DNA of 6,096 nucleotides from assembly GCA_964346175.1 (NCBI GenBank), contig CAYFTG010000035.1, forward strand, positions 1 to 6,096. Direction: 5' to 3'. A model generated the notes under the pieces. That model was given only the letters and a program-made list of their open reading frames with translations, was not told where the DNA came from and did no database searches. Below are positions 1 through 5,498 of the stretch, in pieces. Each line of letters starts with the position of its first letter. Position 1 is the first letter of the stretch. The DNA is from DTU032 sp964346175. Its GTDB lineage: Bacteria; Bacillota; Clostridia; Saccharofermentanales; DTU023. Made by a program: the position numbers and the translations under genes.

Positions 1-474
1 ATTTATTTTCCTGATAACTTGGAGCAGCCTCCGCTGGGCAGCTTGGCCAAAATAAACTTAGCACCCGAGATAAGGGAAAGTTATCCGCCACAGGCAGATG
101 CCAAGGCAGTAAAGGTCATTGACGAAAAAGCGTCTGTGCTTACTGACCCGGATGCGGCTGAGAGGATTGCCTGGCATTTGGGCGAAAACGCTTATCTAAT
201 TGATGTGCGCTCAGAATCCGAATATATTGAAGGACATCTCAGCGGAGCGATATTGATGCCTTCGGAGGACTTTGCCGAACGACTGCCTGCTGAAATTCCC
301 GATCGTGAAGCGGTTCTGCTTTTGTATTGCCGCACTGGGAATCGTTCCTCTGCTGCTCTTAAGCAAGCACAGGATTTGGGCTATCTTGTAGCTATCAATG
401 CAGGCGGAGTAGTTGATTATACAGGCGAATTGGTCACTGGGTCCGAACCTGGTCCTCGACCGGGATTAGAATAG
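1..474 (+). CDS. Rhodanese-like domain protein, 5' end outside the window
   Basis: This is the C-terminal part of a rhodanese-fold protein, a family that carries sulfane sulfur on an active-site cysteine (persulfide) for sulfur transfer or redox work. The frame is open from base 1. The first possible start, a TTG at 19, has no Shine-Dalgarno site in front of it, so the gene very probably begins upstream of the window. About 60 residues of undefined sequence precede the domain. The domain then shows LIDVRSESEYIEGHLSGA, the usual entry motif, and the active-site loop CRTGNRS with its cysteine codon at 328-330. The end motif GGVVDYTGE corresponds to the family's G-G-x-x-x-W-x-G-E, with Tyr in place of the common Trp. 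The tail after it is short and Gly/Pro-rich. The catalytic cysteine is present, so activity is plausible. The sulfur donor and acceptor are unknown, and the missing N-terminus could carry a signal peptide or another domain. Confidence 0.85.
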   Translation: MYFPDNLEQPPLGSLAKINLAPEIRESYPPQADAKAVKVIDEKASVLTDPDAAERIAWHLGENAYLIDVRSESEYIEGHLSGAILMPSEDFAERLPAEIPDREAVLLLYCRTGNRSSAALKQAQDLGYLVAINAGGVVDYTGELVTGSEPGPRPGLE

Positions 475-510
475 TCGTCTTAACAAATCATCTTTATTGG
501 TTTAAGATGA
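475..510 (+). other. Hairpin with two competing 5' arms after the rhodanese gene
   Basis: Directly after the rhodanese stop codon, TCGTCTTAA (475-483) and TCATCTT (488-494) can each pair with the same 3' arm, TTAAGATGA (502-510). The first forms 9 pairs including one G-U; the second forms 7 pairs with a 9-base loop. No T-run follows, so this is not a standard intrinsic terminator. It may be a weak 3'-end structure or chance. Confidence 0.25.
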
Positions 511-641
511 GCTGCAGGGTGATAAATGAAACACTTTTCTCTTAGAATGTAGTTGATACTGTTTAGCGGAGTAAAGAATAGTTAATTTATCTGCTACTTT
601 CGAGGACATTATTTAAAATCGTAAAATGAAAGGATTCAATA
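511..641 (+). promoter_or_regulatory. Upstream region of the DUF1858 gene with weak promoter-like boxes
   Basis: No gene is visible in this AT-rich stretch. TTGATA at 553-558 followed by AGAATA at 575-580 (16-base spacer) is a possible sigma-70/SigA promoter. TTGGTT (498-503) with GATAAA (521-526) is a poorer alternative. A clear ribosome binding site, AAAGGA at 629-634, lies 7 bases before the ATG at 642. Promoter calls here are tentative; the ribosome binding site is convincing. Confidence 0.35.
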
Positions 642-842
642 ATGGCAAAAATTACAAAAGATATGATGATTAGCGAAATTTTGCGCGTAGATCCCGGACT
701 GGCTCCTATTTTGATGGGCGTCGGCATGCACTGTTTAGGTTGTCCGGCTTCTCAGGCGGAAACATTAGAGCAAGCTGCCATGGTTCACAGTGTAGACGTG
801 GACGAGCTGGTACAAAAGCTTAATTCAGCGCTCGAAGCATAA
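642..842 (+). CDS. DUF1858 / hybrid-cluster-protein-associated redox disulfide protein
   Basis: This 66-residue stand-alone protein matches the DUF1858 type, also described as the hybrid cluster protein-associated redox disulfide domain (TIGR03980-like) and related to the N-terminal ScdA/RIC domain. The pattern is visible: an N-terminal T-K-D-M-x-I-x-E-I-L segment, then P-x-L-A-P-I-L-M-G-x-G-M-H, then the signature C-L-G-C-P (Cys31, Cys34). A short C-terminal helix ending DELVQKLNSALEA follows. No signal peptide is seen, so it is probably cytosolic. The two cysteines are expected to form a redox-active disulfide or bind a thiol-reactive partner. Family members occur in anaerobes, sometimes beside hybrid cluster protein, but no such gene lies in this window. 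The start is well supported by AAAGGA 7 bases upstream. It appears to be transcribed alone and ends at the terminator at 898-925. Its true partner is unknown. Confidence 0.88.
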   Translation: MAKITKDMMISEILRVDPGLAPILMGVGMHCLGCPASQAETLEQAAMVHSVDVDELVQKLNSALEA

Positions 843-857
843 GGTGTAAATTTAATA

Positions 858-879
858 CGGATCCGTTAAGCCGGATCCG
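858..879. repeat. Pair of palindromic octamers CGGATCCG
   Basis: Two copies of the self-complementary octamer CGGATCCG (858-865 and 872-879) are separated by TTAAGC. They can pair as an 8-bp stem with a 6-base loop just after the DUF1858 stop codon and upstream of the main terminator. This is probably an accessory 3'-end hairpin. A protein-binding site is possible but nothing here supports one. Confidence 0.45.
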
Positions 880-897
880 AAGAGTAATAAAAATCGG

Positions 898-925
898 GAG
901 CGGCCAAGACTTTGGCCGCTCTTTT
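898..925. terminator. Intrinsic terminator between convergent genes
   Basis: A perfect 10-bp stem, GAGCGGCCAA (898-907) with TTGGCCGCTC (912-921), closes a 4-base loop and is followed by TTTT on the plus strand. It is a clear Rho-independent terminator for the DUF1858 transcript. On the minus strand the same stem is followed a few bases later by ATTTTTA, so it probably also ends the pdxS transcript. Confidence 0.85.
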
Positions 926-939
926 ATATGATTTAGATA

Positions 940-1782
940 TTAGCGATCGCTGAAGTTTTTCTCGAGTTCATCCATATTGATGCCGACCATGGCTTCACCT
1001 AAGTTACGTGAGACTTCTAGCAAAACGTGAGCATCGTCATATTTCGCTACTGCTTGGACGATGGCACGGGCGCGCTGCTCGGGATTGTCGGCCTTAAAGA
1101 CACCGGAACCAACGAAGACACCTTCTGCTCCTAACTGGCGCATCAGGGCAGCGTCGGCAGGAGTGGCTACACCGCCAGCTGAGAAATTCAGAACAGGCAG
1201 TTTTTTGTGATCGTGGACATATTTTACGAGCTCAAAATCAACCTGCATATCTTTGGCTAAAACGTGTAGTTCATCTTCGCTTGTGGCGGCAACGCGGGCA
1301 ATGTCAGCCATGATAGTACGCAAATGATTGACCGCCTGACTGATATCGCCGGTCCCCGCTTCACCTTTTGTGCGGATCATGCTGGCGCCTTCAGCGATGC
1401 GGCGCAGTGCCTCTCCCAGATTGCGTGCTCCGCAGACAAAGGGTGTGTTGAATTTTTTCTTATCTATATGAAATGTGTGGTCGGCCGGGGTTAAGACCTC
1501 AGACTCGTCGATGAAATCGACACCAATAGCTTCCAGGATCTGAGCCTCTACAAAGTGACCGATGCGCACCTTGGCCATCACAGGGATTTCTACCGCCTTC
1601 ACGATTTCTTCGATCATAGCCGGATCAGAAGTACGAGCTACACCACCGTCCTTGCGGATGTCCGCCGGTACGCGCTCCAGAGCCATGACTGCGACTGCGC
1701 CTGCAGCTTCAGCAATTTTTGCTTCTTCGACATTGGTGACGTCCATGATGACGCCGCCAAATAATTTTTCATAAATATCCAT
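940..1782 (-). CDS. pdxS: Pyridoxal 5'-phosphate synthase subunit PdxS
   Basis: PdxS builds PLP from ribose 5-phosphate, glyceraldehyde 3-phosphate and ammonia in the DXP-independent pathway, normally with the glutaminase PdxT supplying the ammonia. The (beta/alpha)8 enzyme is almost complete and very conserved: GGVIMD, AVAVMALERVPADIR, IPVMAKVRIGHFVEAQILEA, DESEVLTPAD, PFVCGARNLGEALRRI, MIRTKGEAGTG, NFSAGGVATPADAALM and GVFVGSGVF. By alignment to B. subtilis PdxS, the catalytic residues are Asp14, Lys71 and Lys139 in the 280-aa numbering. I chose the ATG at 1782 because GAGAGGGA (1791-1798) lies 8 bases upstream. An in-frame ATG at 1818 would add 12 residues and give a more typical length (292 aa), but its AGGAG is about 16 bases away. 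With the short start, much of the N-terminal helix segment before GGVIMD is missing. The C-terminus is a few residues shorter than in B. subtilis. No pdxT lies downstream; a terminator does. The gene is divergent from a PdxR-like gene whose 5' end it touches or overlaps. Confidence 0.95.
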   Translation of the reverse strand: MDIYEKLFGGVIMDVTNVEEAKIAEAAGAVAVMALERVPADIRKDGGVARTSDPAMIEEIVKAVEIPVMAKVRIGHFVEAQILEAIGVDFIDESEVLTPADHTFHIDKKKFNTPFVCGARNLGEALRRIAEGASMIRTKGEAGTGDISQAVNHLRTIMADIARVAATSEDELHVLAKDMQVDFELVKYVHDHKKLPVLNFSAGGVATPADAALMRQLGAEGVFVGSGVFKADNPEQRARAIVQAVAKYDDAHVLLEVSRNLGEAMVGINMDELEKNFSDR

Positions 1783-1790
1783 ATATATAT

Positions 1791-1798
1791 TCCCTCTC
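1791..1798 (-). promoter_or_regulatory. Ribosome binding site deciding the pdxS start
   Basis: Read on the minus strand this is GAGAGGGA, 8 bases before the ATG at 1782. It favours the short PdxS over the ATG at 1818. Read on the plus strand it is TCCCTCTC, immediately before the GTG of the divergent gene, so that GTG has no Shine-Dalgarno site. Confidence 0.6.
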
Positions 1799-2995
1799 GT
1801 GAGTTTTTGTACATTCATAAAATCGATAGATAATCTCCTGATATTGCCGCAAGCTGCAGAAGTTCTGCCGGAGGAAAAGGACGAAGACTATAAGTATAAC
1901 TTTTCCATTTCAGGTGTGGATGCAGCTCATTTCCCTTACGAAGATTGGCGACGGGTTTTTCGCAGAACCATCAGCGAGGAGGCGGAGATTCTAGCTCATA
2001 CTCCACCCAAAGGGCTCTACGACTTACGGGAAGAAATCGCCAGATATCTAGGTTCTGCTCGCGGTATCGATGTTGATCCGCAACGCATCATAATATCAAC
2101 CGGGATTAGCCAGTTGATTGCGCAAGTGGAGAATATTTTGCCGGAGGAATCTGTCTTCGCTTTCGAGAATCCAGGCTACATGGTCGGCAAAACCTCCTAC
2201 CTACACGCTTCCAGCAAATACCTCAGTGTGAACCATTTACATTACGACGCGAAGAGTCGCCAAGTGATCTACTCTGTCGATGTGGAGGCCTTGCCGGAGG
2301 CGGTCTCGGTGCTTCATTTGACGCCCTCACATCAATTTCCCTTTGGCGCGTTGATGCCGGTTGATGCCCGCATTGAAATATTGAACTGGGCGGCGAAAGC
2401 TGCGGGTCGCTATATCATAGAGGACGATTACGATTTTGAGTTTCAGTACCGCAGCAGTAAGGTCCCGTCTCTAAAAAGCCTCGATTCGAGCGATCGTGTC
2501 ATCTATATGAGCGGCTTTTCCAAATCGATATCGCCAGCCTTGCGCATCAGCTTTATGATTTTGCCGCAGGAGCTTTTGGAAAGATACGAGACCCACTACA
2601 GTAGTGAATGTCCGGTTTCGGGCTTTGTCCAACGTGCACTTTGTGAATTTATCAGAAACGGATCGTTCGAGCGCCATGTCAACCGTATGCGCACATTATA
2701 TGCAGGAAAGCACGAAGTCCTGCTCCGGCTCTTGTCTGAACTTGGCTTTGAGGTTTTTAATTATCAATCCGGTACTTCCCTGGTAATCAGGGTGGAAGGA
2801 CCGGTGACGGAAGCAAAGCTGCTGGCTCTACGCCAAGCAGGTATAGCCATCAATTCTGTCGCTGATTTTTGTCAGGAGGGCAGTCGGGAAGAAGCTGCCA
2901 TGCGCAATTATGTTATTATCGGTTTCGCAGGTGCTAGTGAAGAAGAACTGAGAGAGGGCTTAGAGCTTTTTGCTGAAATTATTAGAGCTGAGTAA
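1799..2995 (+). CDS. PdxR/MocR-type aminotransferase-like protein lacking the DNA-binding domain (possible 5'-truncated pseudogene)
   Basis: MocR/PdxR proteins are regulators with an N-terminal GntR-type winged helix, a linker and a fold-type I aminotransferase-like domain that binds PLP; PdxR members control pdxS/pdxT. This 398-aa product begins at residues resembling the linker that follows the winged helix (IKSIDNLLILP) and has no helix-turn-helix. The PLP domain is complete and uninterrupted: FSISGVDAAHFPYEDWRRV (about 35-53), TPPKGLYDLREEIARYL (68-84), ENPGYM (123-128), HLTPSHQFPFG (173-183), IIEDDYDFEFQY (206-217), and the Schiff-base motif FSKSISPALRISFM with Lys242. The C-terminal subdomain follows, ending near NYVIIGFAGASEEEL. 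The frame is closed by TAA at 1772-1774, and everything upstream is intact pdxS on the other strand, so no winged helix is encoded there. The GTG start has no ribosome binding site, and no in-frame ATG occurs before codon 128. It is therefore either a 5'-truncated remnant or a domain-loss PLP-binding protein. Glycerate kinase follows after 39 bases. Confidence 0.8.
   Translation: MSFCTFIKSIDNLLILPQAAEVLPEEKDEDYKYNFSISGVDAAHFPYEDWRRVFRRTISEEAEILAHTPPKGLYDLREEIARYLGSARGIDVDPQRIIISTGISQLIAQVENILPEESVFAFENPGYMVGKTSYLHASSKYLSVNHLHYDAKSRQVIYSVDVEALPEAVSVLHLTPSHQFPFGALMPVDARIEILNWAAKAAGRYIIEDDYDFEFQYRSSKVPSLKSLDSSDRVIYMSGFSKSISPALRISFMILPQELLERYETHYSSECPVSGFVQRALCEFIRNGSFERHVNRMRTLYAGKHEVLLRLLSELGFEVFNYQSGTSLVIRVEGPVTEAKLLALRQAGIAINSVADFCQEGSREEAAMRNYVIIGFAGASEEELREGLELFAEIIRAE
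1893..1920 (-). promoter_or_regulatory. Candidate pdxS promoter inside the divergent gene
   Basis: On the minus strand, TCCACA (1915-1920) and TATACT (1893-1898) are separated by 16 bases, a fair match to SigA boxes. Transcription would begin near 1886, leaving a leader of about 100 bases before the ATG at 1782. There is no space for a promoter between pdxS and the opposite gene, so the pdxS promoter must lie inside that coding sequence. This is the best candidate I see. Confidence 0.35.
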
Positions 2996-3034
2996 CGGCA
3001 GCTCGATGATCTTGTAGAAGAGGAAGGTTGTTTT

Positions 3035-4174
3035 GTGAAAATAGTCATAGCAAGTGATTCATTTAAGGGGAGTGCCAGCTCATTGGAGGTGGCAGATTAC
3101 ATTGCTGAAGGCATGAAATCTCTCAGACCTGATCTGGAAGTATTGAAACTGCCCGTGGCTGATGGTGGCGAGGGCACCAGTGAGGTTTTGGTGGAAGCAT
3201 TGGGAGCAAAGCGTGTCAGCGTGAGCGTACACGATCCTCTGGGGCGGGAAATCATAGCTGACTATACTCTCCGGGGCAACTTAGCTGTCATTGATATGGC
3301 AGCAGCTTCGGGTCTGGTTCTGCTTGCGAATGATGAATTGGATCCGTATAGAGCCTCCACCTTCGGCACTGGAGAAATGATCCTAGATGCTGTCTCCAAG
3401 GGTGCCACAGAAATTTATATCGGGCTGGGCGGCAGTGCCACCAATGACGGAGGCATCGGTATGGCTCAAGCATTAGGCGTCAGAGCTCTGACGGAAGCGG
3501 GCACGAGCGTAGGGCCTGGTGCGGCGGGGCTAGCTGAGCTGGATAACCTAGATCTATCCGGCCTCGATTCGCGTTTGAAAGAGCTAAAGTTCTATGCAGT
3601 CTGCGACGTCACAAACCCCTTAAGCGGACCCGACGGCGCAGCTTATGTGTATGCAAGACAAAAAGGTGCCAAGGCAGATCAGCTCGCAGACTTGGATCAG
3701 ATCTTGCAGCGTTATGGACAGATTTTGGAACAAAGCAGCGGACGGAAAGTTGTAGATCTATCAGGAGCAGGTGCTGCCGGTGGGATGGGCGCAGCACTTT
3801 TTGCCCTTCTAGCTGCTGAGGCAAAAAACGGAATTAACACAGTACTCGATTTGCTGAGTTTCGACGAGCAAGCCGAAGGAGCAGATCTTCTGATCACAGG
3901 TGAAGGCAAGATGGATAATTCCAGCCTCTCCGGAAAGACTGCCATCGGAATTGCTCGCAGAGCGAAAAAACTGGAAATTCCGCTAATTGCGGTTGTCGGC
4001 AGCTGTGAGCTCAACCTGGATTCTGTTTATGCTGAAGGGATAGACCTAGTCCTTCCGATTGCTAATGGCCCGATGAGCCTGGAAACAGCGATAGAGAATG
4101 TCGGCCCGCTCCTTTTCGAAAGCGGCAAAAGGATTGTGCGAATATTAGATCTCTGCAAGCGACGTGCTAAGTAG
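3035..4174 (+). CDS. Glycerate kinase, type II (GlxK/GarK family)
   Basis: The enzyme phosphorylates D-glycerate with ATP. Characterised members of this family make 2-phosphoglycerate, which enters glycolysis at enolase. At 379 residues it has the usual length and all family blocks: DSFKGS at 8-13, PVADGGEGT at 40-48, FGTGEMI at 110-116, GLGGSATNDGG at 130-140, CDVTNPLSGPDGAA at 190-203, GAGAAGGMGAAL at 244-255 and LLITGEGKMDNSSLSGKT at 285-302. It is cytosolic, with no signal or membrane segment. The GTG start is supported by AGGAAGG at 3021-3027, 7 bases upstream, and the product begins MKIVIASDSFKGS, the expected N-terminus of the family. It lies 39 bases after the PdxR-like gene on the same strand with no terminator between, so the two may be co-transcribed. 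No glyoxylate, glycerate or tartronate pathway gene is adjacent, so its physiological glycerate source is not shown. Confidence 0.93.
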   Translation: MKIVIASDSFKGSASSLEVADYIAEGMKSLRPDLEVLKLPVADGGEGTSEVLVEALGAKRVSVSVHDPLGREIIADYTLRGNLAVIDMAAASGLVLLANDELDPYRASTFGTGEMILDAVSKGATEIYIGLGGSATNDGGIGMAQALGVRALTEAGTSVGPGAAGLAELDNLDLSGLDSRLKELKFYAVCDVTNPLSGPDGAAYVYARQKGAKADQLADLDQILQRYGQILEQSSGRKVVDLSGAGAAGGMGAALFALLAAEAKNGINTVLDLLSFDEQAEGADLLITGEGKMDNSSLSGKTAIGIARRAKKLEIPLIAVVGSCELNLDSVYAEGIDLVLPIANGPMSLETAIENVGPLLFESGKRIVRILDLCKRRAK

Positions 4175-4195
4175 ATTGTCCCTCTGCAAGTTGCC

Positions 4196-5404
4196 TCAGC
4201 TCTGAATCGCTGCCCGATCCGGCAGCTTCCAAGCCATCAGTCCAACTGCCAGCAAGCCGATGAAACCGGCGACAAGAAAGGCTGAGGAGAGAGTAGATAC
4301 ATCAGCGATGGCTCCTGTAAGTGCAGGCCCGGCTACCATGCCGATTCCGTAGGCTGCTTGATAGAAACCGACTGCAGTAGACCTGCGCTCAGCAGGCATG
4401 TGACTGGTTGCAGCATCCATGAAATATGTCATCTGAGTGGCAGAAACCAGACCTAGAAGGAACATAATAATAACTAAGGACATATAGCTCTGTGCCAAAG
4501 GTATTGCGAAGAGCAAAAAGGCGTTGAACAGCATACTTACAAGGAGTATCTGTTTTGGCCGAAAATAGCGCAGCAAAATCCTACTCACCAAAACAATTGC
4601 AATAAAACGAGCGATGGTGTTAATTGTGACCATGATACTTATTTGCGAGGCCGACACGCCGTGGTTGGACGCATATTGCGGTACGAAGCCCTGTGCACTG
4701 GAGTAGGTAAGAAACTGTGAGACCGCAGCGAAGAGGGAGCCCCAGATCAATCCTTGGTTTTTGATGCTGAGTCTTAATCCTTGAAACACAGATTTTGCAC
4801 TTGCCACTTTCTCGTTCGGCGCCAATTTATCCTCCGGCAAGAACAAGCAAAGCACAAACCCCATGCCTGCGAAGATAGCTCCGAGCCCGAAACCACTCTG
4901 ATAGCCCAAGCGCGCAATTACCTGACCACCGATGAAAGTAGCGATAATCGTACCAGCACTATTGACAAGGCCCAGATGGCTGACCGCTGCCGTGCTGTTT
5001 TCAACATTATAATTCATATATAGTGCGGACATCTGTACCCAGAAAGCCGCAGCCACTCCACCTAAGGCTCGGAAGATGAAAATCAAGTAGATTTCCTGTG
5101 TCAACATTAGACCTAGGGCACTGACGAGTGCGGAAGTCAGTCCTGCGATTACAAAAACCTTCTTTTTTTGCAAAAAATCAGACCAAATACCAAGCGGCAA
5201 CCTAAGAATCATTTGCGTGAAACCATAGCCACCCAGAATAAGACCCGCCTGAGTTAAGCTGGCGCCAACATCTTCAAGATACGGAGTCAGGAGAGAAGGA
5301 TATGTATAAAGCCCCATCCAGAAGAGAGTCGCAATAACAAGTAGTAGGCGGCCCTTATTTCGAAAGCGCCAATCATCGAGACGAGAGAGGGTGTCACTAT
5401 TCAT
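4196..5404 (-). CDS. Major facilitator superfamily transporter, 12 membrane helices
   Basis: This is a 402-residue inner-membrane carrier with two six-helix halves and a hydrophilic central loop at about 190-215. The first helix is about 19-39 and the last about 374-393. The loop between helices 2 and 3 carries MFS motif A, G-I-W-S-D-F-L-Q-K-K-K, at 72-82. R112 in RALGG resembles the helix-4 motif B, and GIGMVAGPALTG (353-364) lies in helix 11. The classical helix-5 antiporter motif G-P-x-x-G is not clear (SAGTIIATFIGG at 149-160), so exporter versus importer cannot be decided; the substrate is unknown. The ATG at 5404 is secured by AAGGAGG 7 bases upstream, a near-perfect ribosome binding site. 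It is convergent with glycerate kinase across 21 bases and divergent from the methyltransferase. A role in glycerate uptake would be pure guesswork. Confidence 0.9.
   Translation of the reverse strand: MNSDTLSRLDDWRFRNKGRLLLVIATLFWMGLYTYPSLLTPYLEDVGASLTQAGLILGGYGFTQMILRLPLGIWSDFLQKKKVFVIAGLTSALVSALGLMLTQEIYLIFIFRALGGVAAAFWVQMSALYMNYNVENSTAAVSHLGLVNSAGTIIATFIGGQVIARLGYQSGFGLGAIFAGMGFVLCLFLPEDKLAPNEKVASAKSVFQGLRLSIKNQGLIWGSLFAAVSQFLTYSSAQGFVPQYASNHGVSASQISIMVTINTIARFIAIVLVSRILLRYFRPKQILLVSMLFNAFLLFAIPLAQSYMSLVIIMFLLGLVSATQMTYFMDAATSHMPAERRSTAVGFYQAAYGIGMVAGPALTGAIADVSTLSSAFLVAGFIGLLAVGLMAWKLPDRAAIQS
4209..4226. other. Hairpin between convergent genes, inside the transporter 3' end
   Basis: GCTGCC (4209-4214) and GGCAGC (4221-4226) form a 6-bp stem with a 6-base loop just past the glycerate kinase stop codon. 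No proper T-run follows on either strand. It is the only stem-loop I found that might end the glycerate kinase transcript, and it overlaps the last codons of the transporter, so coding constraint could explain it. Confidence 0.25.
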
Positions 5405-5431
5405 TCCTTTGCCTCCTTAGCTGTAAAAGGT

Positions 5432-5437
5432 ATTATA
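5432..5437 (-). promoter_or_regulatory. -10 box of the MFS transporter promoter
   Basis: On the minus strand this reads TATAAT, a perfect SigA -10 element 28 bases before the start codon, with AAGGAGG between. A matching -35 is poor (around TCACAA/CAATCA), so another activator or an extended context may be needed. On the plus strand, TATTAT (5431-5436) with TTGCCT (5409-5414) and a 16-base spacer could act as a promoter for the divergent methyltransferase. Confidence 0.5.
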
Positions 5438-5498
5438 GACTAAGAATGCAGGGATGATTGTGACCGAATCTAAAAAAGAAATTGTAAAGGTACCGTGA

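Noticed and set aside
943..950. GCGATCGC palindrome at the pdxS 3' end
   Set aside because: It encodes part of the C-terminal Ser-Asp-Arg, occurs once, and has no partner repeat; probably chance.
1555..1774. Open frames on the plus strand opposite the first part of pdxS
   Set aside because: They are antisense to one of the most conserved stretches of PdxS, lack ribosome binding sites, and their translations look compositionally random; I also looked here for a lost winged-helix domain and found none.
1781..1790. ATATATATAT run as a microsatellite or phase-variable switch
   Set aside because: It is only five AT units in the leader of pdxS. A length change could alter ribosome-site spacing, but the tract is too short to call unstable.
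3288..4014. Open frames antisense to glycerate kinase
   Set aside because: They mirror a clearly coding sequence and have unlikely compositions (Arg/His-rich or Ser/Pro-rich); none shows a domain or a translation signal.
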